Shown here piece after piece: positions 7,386 through 13,589 of a stretch of DNA of 20,910 nucleotides. The notes beneath the pieces are model-generated. The model saw nothing but the letters and a program-made list of their open reading frames with translations. It did no database searches and was not told where the DNA came from. This stretch comes from a virus: positions 1 to 20,910 of IMG/VR virus record IMGVR_UViG_3300043438_000397. One strand, given 5' to 3'. The position numbers and the translations under genes were made by a program. The first letter of the stretch is position 1, and every line of letters begins with the position of its first letter.

Positions 7386-8468
7386 ATGACTAGTAAGTTA
7401 ACAAGATTTTTAAATAACATTGACCGTGGACCCAAAGGTGTAGTTGGTAATTTTCAACACGCCACAAGAATATTTGTTGACAACAATTATCGCCTGGCCC
7501 CTAGAACAAAATTTCTTTATTATGCTGTATTTACAGGAGCAGAAAGAGAAGTCAGCCTGTTGATCAAATCTACAGATTTGCCTAAATTTAATTTTGATAT
7601 GGCCAATAAGAATGTGTATAATCGTACCAAACAGATTTATAAGAAAATAAATTACGAACCTATTAATCTAACATTTCATGACGATAATGCTGGTCTCATG
7701 CATTCTATGTATTCGGCCTACTATTCACATTATGCCTATGACGGAGGAAACGAACAAGGCAACCATCCCATGAGTCTTCTGAATTATTCTGGAGCATATG
7801 GAATGGGCTTTGCTACTCCTGTAAACTTTTTTAGAAAAATAGCATTATATACTCTGAGTAGACAGAGATTCAACGGATATGAACTGCTGGCACCAAGAAT
7901 CAAATCTTGGTCGCACGGACAGGTAGATTATACTGCAAACGAAAGTTTAGATAACACAATGACTGTTGAGTACGAAGGTGTAAGGTATCTTTCAGGCAGT
8001 GTGGCCTACGGAAAACCCGATGGTTTTGCAAGCCTATCGTATGATGTTGAACCAAGTCCCAATGTCTTGGGAGCAAGACTGGGACTAGGAAATGTGCTCG
8101 GTCCATTTGGAGATATACTAGGTGGCGTCGAGTCTGTATTCGGCGATGTAACCAAAAAGAATATATTGAAGAATCCAGGCGGATTTATAACTACAGCAAT
8201 TTCTCAAATTAATACCTATAAAAACAACGGGGGTCAATTCCCCACAGTGGATGGAGTTATTGGAGAATTTAAAAATCCTGCAAATATTTTAACAGCGGCC
8301 AACACCGTTGGCGGTATAGTAGGAGCCAGTTTTCCTAAAATAGGAGCAGCATTAGGATCTATTGTAGCTACCACTGCCACTAAAAAAGTTTTGCAAACGC
8401 AGGCCGCTAATAATACATTCCCACAGTCATCTGGTAGTACTAACGAAAGTCCAGGTGAATTTCCATGA
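7386..8468 (+). CDS. tail-tube-fold structural protein, gp54/gp19-like
   Basis: The 360-aa product has an N-terminal half that reads like a tube-fold protein: 'TKFLYYAVFTG' strand, 'LLIKSTDLPKFNFD' (the T4 gp19/gp54 'V...P...' strand), 'NRTKQIYKKINYEPINLTFHDD' and, at about residues 170-205, 'PRIKSWSHGQVDYTANESLDNTMTVEYEGVRY', which matches the closing beta-sheet of gp19/gp48/gp54. In T4, gp54 is the baseplate protein that starts the tube. The C-terminal 150 residues are Gly/Ala/Asn-rich and look flexible, unlike T4 gp54. Placement right after gp18 and gp19 fits a tail role. An alternative is a marine-specific second tube or baseplate-hub protein. The ATGA overlap with the next gene implies coupled translation. 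Confidence 0.6.
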   Translation: MTSKLTRFLNNIDRGPKGVVGNFQHATRIFVDNNYRLAPRTKFLYYAVFTGAEREVSLLIKSTDLPKFNFDMANKNVYNRTKQIYKKINYEPINLTFHDDNAGLMHSMYSAYYSHYAYDGGNEQGNHPMSLLNYSGAYGMGFATPVNFFRKIALYTLSRQRFNGYELLAPRIKSWSHGQVDYTANESLDNTMTVEYEGVRYLSGSVAYGKPDGFASLSYDVEPSPNVLGARLGLGNVLGPFGDILGGVESVFGDVTKKNILKNPGGFITTAISQINTYKNNGGQFPTVDGVIGEFKNPANILTAANTVGGIVGASFPKIGAALGSIVATTATKKVLQTQAANNTFPQSSGSTNESPGEFP

Positions 8469-8836
8469 GCACAATTAATTTACCAGAAGTTGCAAAAACA
8501 GACAGTGCTGCAAGTACAAAATTATTTTTTGATACCTACGGCCAACGACCTTTGGAATTTGGAGCCAATGAAGTTACTGCCAGTATAGGATTTTTTACAG
8601 GTAGGGGATTTGAAGAGGAAGCTGCCATGACCACAGCCATGACCATACTGCGTCAGGCCAAAATAGATGGCGTCCAAGTTTTTGAAATACTGGATACCCT
8701 AAAAGACCTCAACGGCACACAACTCAGTGCAGTGGTAGCACAGATTCTCAACAAATATCGCCCCAACACATCTTCATTGGGATTTAGAGCTCTGAACGTT
8801 ATCAAGATAAATCAAACTAGAAACATTTTACCATAA
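8465..8836 (+). CDS. conserved T4-like phage protein of unknown function
   Basis: The 123-aa protein has no signal peptide or membrane helix. The central part, 'ASIGFFTGRGFEEEAAMTTAMTILRQAKIDGVQVFEILDTLKDLNG', is predicted helical and resembles a small protein that recurs near tail genes in marine T4-like phages. The remaining sequence ends in 'SSLGFRALN', then a basic tail. Its start overlaps the stop of the tube-fold gene (ATGA) and its own stop overlaps the start of gp4 by one base (TAATG), so it is translated in a tight chain with them. That suggests a stoichiometric part of the virion or its assembly, but no activity can be assigned. Confidence 0.8.
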   Translation: MSTINLPEVAKTDSAASTKLFFDTYGQRPLEFGANEVTASIGFFTGRGFEEEAAMTTAMTILRQAKIDGVQVFEILDTLKDLNGTQLSAVVAQILNKYRPNTSSLGFRALNVIKINQTRNILP

Positions 8837-9273
8837 TGGCCAAATTTGCTCAAGGAAGATTCGAAATGAAAAATCCTAGCAAATATGTTGGGACCAAAAC
8901 ACCATTGGCAAGATCAAGTTGGGAATTTGTATTCATGCGAATGTTAGATGAACATCAAGGCGTAGAAAAGTGGGCTAGCGAAAGCATACAAATACCCTAC
9001 AGAGATCCGTTGACAGGAAAATATACCATATATGTACCTGATTTTTTTATCACCTACGTTGACAAGAACGGAGCAAAACATGCGGAAGTGGTTGAAGTAA
9101 AACCAGCCAGTCAAACGCTGTTAGCCAACGTTGGCAAGAGCGTTTATAATCAACAACAATATATAAAGAATATGGCCAAATGGGAAGCTGCTACTAAATG
9201 GTGTAAGCAGCAAGGTATTAAATTCCGTGTGGTCAACGAAGAACATATTTTTCATCAAGGTTCAAAACGCTGA
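8836..9273 (+). CDS. gp4: head completion protein with nuclease fold, gp4-like
   Basis: The 145-aa product matches T4 gp4 in length (150 aa) and pattern: 'NPSKYVGTKTPLARSSWE' at residues 13-30, 'KWASESIQIPY' (45-55), 'YVPDFFI' (66-72) and 'EVVEVKP' (84-90), ending in 'KWEAATKWCKQQGIKFRVVNEE'. E30, D69, E87 and K89 fit the catalytic set of PD-(D/E)XK nucleases. In T4, gp4 is needed to finish the filled head before tail joining. It lies in the late block just before the small terminase gene, overlapping the previous stop by one base. The TGA stop is part of the TGATAAGTA sequence that holds the next promoter box. Confidence 0.88.
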   Translation: MAKFAQGRFEMKNPSKYVGTKTPLARSSWEFVFMRMLDEHQGVEKWASESIQIPYRDPLTGKYTIYVPDFFITYVDKNGAKHAEVVEVKPASQTLLANVGKSVYNQQQYIKNMAKWEAATKWCKQQGIKFRVVNEEHIFHQGSKR

Positions 9274-9279
9274 TAAGTA
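9274..9279 (+). promoter_or_regulatory. variant late promoter core TAAGTA
   Basis: ATAAGTA differs by one base from the common core but ends exactly 5 nt before ATG 9285, as at the other leaderless late genes. It overlaps the end of gp4. The spacing match is the main support. Confidence 0.4.
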
Positions 9280-9284
9280 TTGCT

Positions 9285-9773
9285 ATGACAAAGAAACTTG
9301 AAGAATTATTCAATTTAGACGACAAACAGATAAATGTTGTGCCTAAGTCTATCAACGAAGAATTAGTAGAAAAAGCTACAGAAGTAAAAACACTAGATGA
9401 AAGCATTGAAGCTGTTAATCAAATTACTAAAAATTTGCCGCAGATAAGTGAATTAAATGATCTAAATGACAACGAGTTGGACAATCTTGCTAGTAAAGCA
9501 GAAAAAGCCTACGACGATCTAATGGATCTAGGTATGAATGTTGAAGTTCGTTACAGCGGCCGGATATTTGAAGTAGCAAGCAGTATGATGGGTAATGCTA
9601 TTACAGCAAAAGCAGCAAAGATTGATAAAAAGCTAAAAGCTATAGATTTACAATTAAAAAAATACAAGATTGACAAAGACAATAACGAAGATCCAAATGA
9701 CGTAATCAATGGACAAGGGTATGTAATTACAGATCGCAACGAGCTCATTAAAAAATTAAGCGGCAAAGCATAA
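9285..9773 (+). CDS. gp16: terminase small subunit
   Basis: The 162-aa protein has the length of T4 gp16 (164 aa) and resembles cyanophage gp16: an N-terminal 'LEELFNLDD' segment, a Glu-rich helix, then 'LPQISELNDLNDNELDNLASKAEKAYDDLMDLGMNVEVR' in pieces and a central helical hairpin 'IFEVASSMMGNAITAKAAKIDKKLKAIDLQLKKYKID' that forms the oligomerising coiled coil in this family. gp16 rings regulate the gp17 motor and bind the DNA end to be packaged. Unlike T4, where gene 16 directly precedes 17, four ORFs lie between them here. It follows gp4 by 11 nt; no Shine-Dalgarno sequence is seen, and its TAA is part of the next promoter box. Confidence 0.78.
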   Translation: MTKKLEELFNLDDKQINVVPKSINEELVEKATEVKTLDESIEAVNQITKNLPQISELNDLNDNELDNLASKAEKAYDDLMDLGMNVEVRYSGRIFEVASSMMGNAITAKAAKIDKKLKAIDLQLKKYKIDKDNNEDPNDVINGQGYVITDRNELIKKLSGKA

Positions 9774-9776
9774 ATA
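9770..9776 (+). promoter_or_regulatory. late promoter core ATAAATA
   Basis: ATAAATA overlaps the TAA stop (9771-9773) of the small terminase gene and ends 5 nt before ATG 9782. No Shine-Dalgarno sequence is present. Confidence 0.65.
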
Positions 9777-9781
9777 CTAAC

Positions 9782-10351
9782 ATGAAACCATTTACAGAAT
9801 ATCTTGCTGAAAGCAAAAAAATCTATAACTTTAAAGTCAAAGTGGCTGGAGAATTGCCCGAGGCATTTCAGGAAAACTTGAAGACAGCACTAGATCGCTG
9901 CAAATGTATCAAGTTAGAAAAAATCAAGACTACCCCAATACAGGCATTGCCTTTGGACTTTCCCACAATGAAAAATTGTGAAGTAACTGTGTTCGAAGTA
10001 ATTTGTGAATATCCTATTACTGGACCAGAAATAACCAATGATGTAAAAGCACTGGGACTTGACGAGGCTTGCTTTCGTGTTAGGGGCGGCAGTGAGCCTA
10101 CAGAAGCTGACCAAGTTCTACTAGACAATGAGCCATCAGGTGAGTCTCTGTTGCTGGATTCCAACTACAAAGAAAATACCAATGTCAAACACAAAGATTA
10201 TTTTGGTGATGACTTTAACAAAGGTTTTTTAAAAGACCTTGAAAAAACTGCAAAACAACGTAAAAAAGATCAAACTGGGCCAACAGAATACAAGCTGCCC
10301 AAAGGCAAGACTGACAAGTTAGGTCTTAAAAGCGCAATGGGGAGTAAATAA
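9782..10351 (+). CDS. conserved head-region protein of unknown function
   Basis: The 189-aa product begins 'MKPFTEYLAESKKIYNFKVK', a start style shared by several marine T4-like virion proteins. Residues 15-100 form a small alpha/beta domain with 'VAGELPEAFQENLKTAL' and 'TPIQALPLDFPTMKNCEVTVFEV', resembling a ferredoxin-like fold; this is inference. The C-terminal half is hydrophilic, Lys/Asp-rich and ends in a basic, Gly-containing tail, so it may be disordered or bind nucleic acid. Similar proteins occur in other aquatic T4-like phages, as far as can be recalled, without a tested role. Its stop overlaps the next gene's start (TAATG), and the context between gp16 and gp17 suggests prohead or packaging work. 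Confidence 0.8.
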   Translation: MKPFTEYLAESKKIYNFKVKVAGELPEAFQENLKTALDRCKCIKLEKIKTTPIQALPLDFPTMKNCEVTVFEVICEYPITGPEITNDVKALGLDEACFRVRGGSEPTEADQVLLDNEPSGESLLLDSNYKENTNVKHKDYFGDDFNKGFLKDLEKTAKQRKKDQTGPTEYKLPKGKTDKLGLKSAMGSK

Positions 10352-11232
10352 TGGACTTTAATCAACTGTTAGCCAAGATGAGAGACTTGGATCAACCAAC
10401 TACACAATCAATGCCTGCTACAGAAGCTTGTGGCGATGCACCTATGCCAATGAGCATGCCACCGTCAATGAATGATCAAGCACCGCCTGCTCATCCTAGT
10501 ATGAGTGTAAATCTTAATGCACAAGGTATGGACAACATCGAAAGTTTAATAAAACTCATGACCAAGGTTAATCCAGATATGATTAATCAGCCAGCTAAGA
10601 TGATGCCAATGCCCGCTATGACTGCAATGCCATCATTGACTCCTCCAGGACCTAGCATATCTGCCATAGGTGATCTCGGCAATCTAGATGCTGGCCCGTT
10701 AAAGATGCTGCCAGACCTAGACATGGACGAACCACACGATGAGCCCGATGCAGATAATATGGGTGGCCCAAGTGACAATGACTCTGATAATATGCCCGGA
10801 GACAATGACCTTGACAAAGACTCAAGCGATCAAGGTGACGACGGTGACGATAGCGACATGGAAAAAGATGACGACAAGAAAAATGAATATGTCAACGAGC
10901 CGGAAGAAGAATACAAAGACATTGACTATATGGTCAACAAACTTGCCGGTGGTATGAATGGCCCTAAAGGCACATATCCCAAAGTAGCAGGTGGTGACAA
11001 TCCTATGCAACGTGTTGAAGCTGTTGATCTGAGAACTTCTATTAGAAATGAATTACGCAATCGGTTATCAGAAGTTAAATCTCATCAATCTGCCACCACA
11101 ATGAAGCACGTTAAAAATCCAACAGCAGGCGAAAAGAAAGCTGCCAAAGACATCAAGCCAGGTGTAGCTGGATATAAAGATCGTATAGATATGTTAAAGT
11201 CGGCAGAAGCCGATGGCAGATTAAAAGATTAA
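10351..11232 (+). CDS. Met/Pro/Asp-rich head-region protein, scaffold-like composition
   Basis: The 293-aa product is strongly biased. Residues 1-125 are rich in Met and Pro with repeated 'PMPM', 'MSMPP' and 'MMPMPAM' stretches. Residues 126-185 are dominated by Asp, Gly, Ser and Glu. The remainder is charged, with 'YKDIDYMVNKLAGGMN' and a helical 'LRTSIRNELRNRLSEVKS', ending in a basic tail. No enzyme motif is present. The composition resembles internal scaffold or core proteins of T4-like proheads (such as gp67/gp68/gp22 types), but this is only an analogy. The Shine-Dalgarno GGGGAG (10339-10344) is 6 nt before ATG 10351, inside the previous gene; the TAAATA that touches the ATG is probably just stop-codon context. 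Confidence 0.75.
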   Translation: MDFNQLLAKMRDLDQPTTQSMPATEACGDAPMPMSMPPSMNDQAPPAHPSMSVNLNAQGMDNIESLIKLMTKVNPDMINQPAKMMPMPAMTAMPSLTPPGPSISAIGDLGNLDAGPLKMLPDLDMDEPHDEPDADNMGGPSDNDSDNMPGDNDLDKDSSDQGDDGDDSDMEKDDDKKNEYVNEPEEEYKDIDYMVNKLAGGMNGPKGTYPKVAGGDNPMQRVEAVDLRTSIRNELRNRLSEVKSHQSATTMKHVKNPTAGEKKAAKDIKPGVAGYKDRIDMLKSAEADGRLKD

Positions 11233-11242
11233 GGAGCTATAA

Positions 11243-11623
11243 ATGGGATCATTTACAAGAACAAACGGACTCAGCTGTACAGTAGGAACCCTGTATAATT
11301 TAAATGCAAATGCATTTTTGATTACTGTAAAAAACGCCGGAGCCAGTGCTATCGATCTAAGAGCAGAAGATGATGCTGTAGATGAAGTCGTGGAACAGAT
11401 TGTTAAAGAAATTAATCCTTTAATGTTTTTTGTTACCAATAGCAGTGCAGGCACAATACACGTGGTTATGGATCAAAGTGTAAATTTAGCCTCAGAACTG
11501 CAGGTACGGATTAGAAGAATTGGCATCGACGGTGGTGGCGCAACTACCACAAGCATCGGTCCCAACGACATTGACATTAGCGGAACTACAGTAGCCGCAG
11601 CAGCCAGTATTACTGTAGCATAA
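11243..11623 (+). CDS. small predicted beta-rich virion protein, function unknown
   Basis: The 126-aa product starts 'MGSFTRTNGLSCTVGTLYNL' and contains 'AFLITVKNAGASAIDLRAEDDAVDE', then a 'MFFVTNSSAGTIHVVMD' strand, a basic 'LQVRIRRIG' segment and an Ala/Thr/Ser-rich tail ending TVA. The pattern of short strands suggests a capsid-decorating or minor structural protein; similar small proteins are known in marine T4-like phages but without a firm role. It has a strong Shine-Dalgarno AAGGAG (11231-11236) 6 nt before the ATG. Sequence around its stop codon (GTAGCATAAAAAATA) is repeated 310 bp downstream, after the next ORF. Confidence 0.75.
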   Translation: MGSFTRTNGLSCTVGTLYNLNANAFLITVKNAGASAIDLRAEDDAVDEVVEQIVKEINPLMFFVTNSSAGTIHVVMDQSVNLASELQVRIRRIGIDGGGATTTSIGPNDIDISGTTVAAAASITVA

Positions 11624-11637
11624 AAAATAAAAAACCC
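11615..11637 (+). repeat. direct repeat R1, copy 1
   Basis: A segment spanning the stop codon of the 126-aa gene is nearly identical to 11925-11946: both begin GTAGCATAAAAAATA. It flanks the small ORF together with repeat R2. Confidence 0.75.
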
Positions 11638-11654
11638 AGCGGCAAAGTAGAAGT

Positions 11655-11677
11655 AGTAACCAAGATTGGAAAGAAAT
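11655..11677 (+). repeat. direct repeat R2, copy 1
   Basis: This 23-nt stretch matches 11884-11906 with one mismatch (AGTAAC-C/T-AAGATTGG...). It contains the ribosome-binding region of the small ORF (GGAAAG). Confidence 0.8.
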
Positions 11678-11680
11678 AAA

Positions 11681-11881
11681 ATGAACACATTATTCACGGC
11701 TTATAGTAAAGGATTCTCAACTGCTGACGAAGCCGATCAACACCGAAAAAAGTTGATGCATCCAGATGAGTATGGAGTTTTTGGTATTTGGTCTGACGAT
11801 TTCACCCACAGTCTGTGGTGCATTATGCCGAAAGCAGCACTGGAAATCCTTCAACCAAACTCTGAGATAATAGATGCATAG
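11681..11881 (+). CDS. small protein of unknown function between repeats
   Basis: The 66-aa product has a helical N-terminus ('STADEADQHRKKLMHPDE') and a 'YGVFGIWSDDFTHSLWCIMPK' core suggestive of a small alpha/beta fold. No family is recognised. ATG 11681 is preferred over an in-frame TTG at 11666, because the TTG lies within the repeated leader and GGAAAG (11668-11673) sits 7 nt before the ATG. The gene is bracketed by R2 copies (11655-11677 and 11884-11906), as if it were inserted or left by a local duplication. It lies ahead of the terminator and promoter of gp17. Confidence 0.6.
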   Translation: MNTLFTAYSKGFSTADEADQHRKKLMHPDEYGVFGIWSDDFTHSLWCIMPKAALEILQPNSEIIDA

Positions 11882-11883
11882 AC

Positions 11884-11906
11884 AGTAACTAAGATTGGAA
11901 AGAAAT
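11884..11906 (+). repeat. direct repeat R2, copy 2
   Basis: This copy matches 11655-11677 at 22 of 23 positions. Here no full ORF follows, only codons resembling the tail of the 126-aa protein (reading ...VVA-stop at 11922-11933). Confidence 0.8.
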
Positions 11907-11924
11907 GTAAATGATCCCAGTGTG

Positions 11925-11946
11925 GTAGCATAAAAAATACAAAACC
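11925..11946 (+). repeat. direct repeat R1, copy 2
   Basis: This copy of the stop-codon region at 11615-11637 again reads GTA GCA TAA in the same frame relation, then A-rich sequence. It may be a relic of a second copy of the 126-aa gene's 3' end. Confidence 0.7.
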
Positions 11947-11974
11947 AAATAGGCTCTTCGGAGCCTATTTTTTT
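11947..11974 (+). terminator. intrinsic terminator upstream of gp17
   Basis: AAATAGGCTC (11947-11956), a TTCG tetraloop and GAGCCTATTT (11961-11970), followed by more T residues, form a textbook terminator. It isolates the head-protein unit from gp17, whose promoter box follows four bases later. Confidence 0.93.
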
Positions 11975-11977
11975 CAG

Positions 11978-11983
11978 TAAATA
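11978..11983 (+). promoter_or_regulatory. late promoter core TAAATA for gp17
   Basis: TAAATA ends 5 nt before ATG 11989. It lies in the same 14-mer (TAAATAACAGTATG) that precedes the gp13-like gene. There is no Shine-Dalgarno sequence. Confidence 0.65.
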
Positions 11984-11988
11984 ACAGT

Positions 11989-13578
11989 ATGGCAAAATCA
12001 CTAGACGGCAATTTAATCAAAAAGGCTCATGCACCTCAACGATACACGTTAGAGGAAGTCAAGCATCTAGAAGCCTGTATGGATCCTGTTGACGGTCCGT
12101 TATATTTTTGTAAAAACTTTTTAAAGATTCAACATCCTGTTCGTGGATCAATTCCGTTTGTGCCCTACGAGTACCAAGAACGATTGATTCAATCATATCA
12201 CAACTACAAACAGTCTATTGGTATGCTGCCTCGTCAGATGGGTAAGACCACCTGTGCCACAGGATACTTACTATGGTATACACAGTTTGTGCCAGAAGCT
12301 CAGGTGTTAATTGCGGCTCACAAGTATGAAGGTGCGCAGGATATCATGAATAGGTATCGATTTGGCTATGAAAATCTTCCTGATTTTATTCGTGCTGGTG
12401 TTTATTCATACAACAGAAATACCATTGAATATGACAACGGTGCTCGTATACAGGCAGTAACCACAACAGAAAATACAGGTCGTGGTAAATCTCTTTCACT
12501 GATCTATTGTGATGAGTTTGCATTTGTGCAACCGCCAGAAAAAGCCAAAGAGTTTTGGACTGCATTATCACCTACTCTGTCAACAGGTGGTAAATGTATT
12601 ATTACATCAACTCCAAACTCAGATGAAGATCAATTTGCACTTATTTGGACAGAAGCTCAAAACCGTTTTGATGAATTTGGCAATGAAACTGAATTGGGCA
12701 AAAACGGATTTCACAGCTTTTTTGCACACTGGAATGAACATCCTGATCGCGACGACGCCTGGGCTCAAACAGAAAGAGCCAAAATAGGCGACGAAAGATT
12801 TCGTAGAGAATTTGATTGCGAATTTTTGATCTTTGACGAAACACTGATTAATGCTGTTAAACTTGCAGAACTCAAAGGCATCGATCCCATAATGACCATG
12901 GGACAAACACGGTGGTATAAAGAAATTGATGCTAGATGTACCTATCTAGTTTCATTGGATCCCAGTCTTGGTACTGGTGGAGACTATGCTGCCATCCAGG
13001 TGTTTGAAATGCCCAGTATGATTCAGGTAGCTGAGTGGCGTCATAATCTAACTCCTATACAGACTCAAGTAAAACACCTAAGAGAAGTATGCAAATACAT
13101 TCAAGACAGAAGCACAGAACTAGGCGGTGCAAGTTCGCAGATCTACTACAGTGTAGAAAATAATACCTTGGGCGAAGCTGCATTGATTGTGATCAATAAT
13201 ATAGGCGAAGAAAACTTTCCCGGACTGTTTCTAAGTGAACCTATACGCAAGGGACACGTTCGAAAATTCCGTAAAGGATTCAATACCACACACCGTACAA
13301 AAATAACCACTTGTAGTCAGCTCAAACATATGCTAGAAACACAAAAGATGAAGATCAATAGCAAGCCTTTGATTTCTGAATTAAAAACTTTTGTAGCTCA
13401 CGGAGTAGGATTTGGAGCCAAGACCGGAGAACACGATGATCTTGTGAGTGCAACATTGCTGATACTGCGTATGGCCACTATTCTCAGCGACTGGGATCCT
13501 AAGATCTACGAAAAAATGACTGAAAAACTCACAGAAGATCAAATGCCAATGCCGATCTTTGTCAGCAGCGGCTTTTGA
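11989..13578 (+). CDS. gp17: terminase large subunit (packaging ATPase-nuclease)
   Basis: The 529-aa product carries all parts of a T4 gp17-type motor. The ATPase has Walker A 'PRQMGKTT' (81-88), Walker B 'LIYCDE' (171-176, D175 and catalytic E176) and the coupling motif 'ITSTPN' (205-210). The RNase-H-like nuclease has 'SLDPSLGTGGDY' (D323), 'YSVENN' (E390) and 'GEHDDLVSA' (D483/D484), the three acidic metal ligands. It pumps DNA into the prohead and cuts the concatemer. T4 gp17 is 610 aa; the shorter form is usual among marine relatives. The gene sits after, not before, gp18 and gp19, and is separated from gp16. No Shine-Dalgarno sequence is seen. The TGA stop overlaps the next promoter box. 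Confidence 0.97.
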   Translation: MAKSLDGNLIKKAHAPQRYTLEEVKHLEACMDPVDGPLYFCKNFLKIQHPVRGSIPFVPYEYQERLIQSYHNYKQSIGMLPRQMGKTTCATGYLLWYTQFVPEAQVLIAAHKYEGAQDIMNRYRFGYENLPDFIRAGVYSYNRNTIEYDNGARIQAVTTTENTGRGKSLSLIYCDEFAFVQPPEKAKEFWTALSPTLSTGGKCIITSTPNSDEDQFALIWTEAQNRFDEFGNETELGKNGFHSFFAHWNEHPDRDDAWAQTERAKIGDERFRREFDCEFLIFDETLINAVKLAELKGIDPIMTMGQTRWYKEIDARCTYLVSLDPSLGTGGDYAAIQVFEMPSMIQVAEWRHNLTPIQTQVKHLREVCKYIQDRSTELGGASSQIYYSVENNTLGEAALIVINNIGEENFPGLFLSEPIRKGHVRKFRKGFNTTHRTKITTCSQLKHMLETQKMKINSKPLISELKTFVAHGVGFGAKTGEHDDLVSATLLILRMATILSDWDPKIYEKMTEKLTEDQMPMPIFVSSGF

Positions 13579-13584
13579 TAAATA
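13578..13584 (+). promoter_or_regulatory. late promoter core ATAAATA
   Basis: ATAAATA overlaps the gp17 stop codon and ends 5 nt before ATG 13590. The spacing fixes that ATG rather than the in-frame TTG at 13575 as the start. Confidence 0.65.
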
Positions 13585-13589
13585 TAACT

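Noticed and set aside
10345-10350. TAAATA directly touching ATG 10351
   Set aside because: The spacing is zero rather than 5 nt, it is formed by codons and the stop of the previous gene, and a good Shine-Dalgarno is present, so it was not called a promoter.
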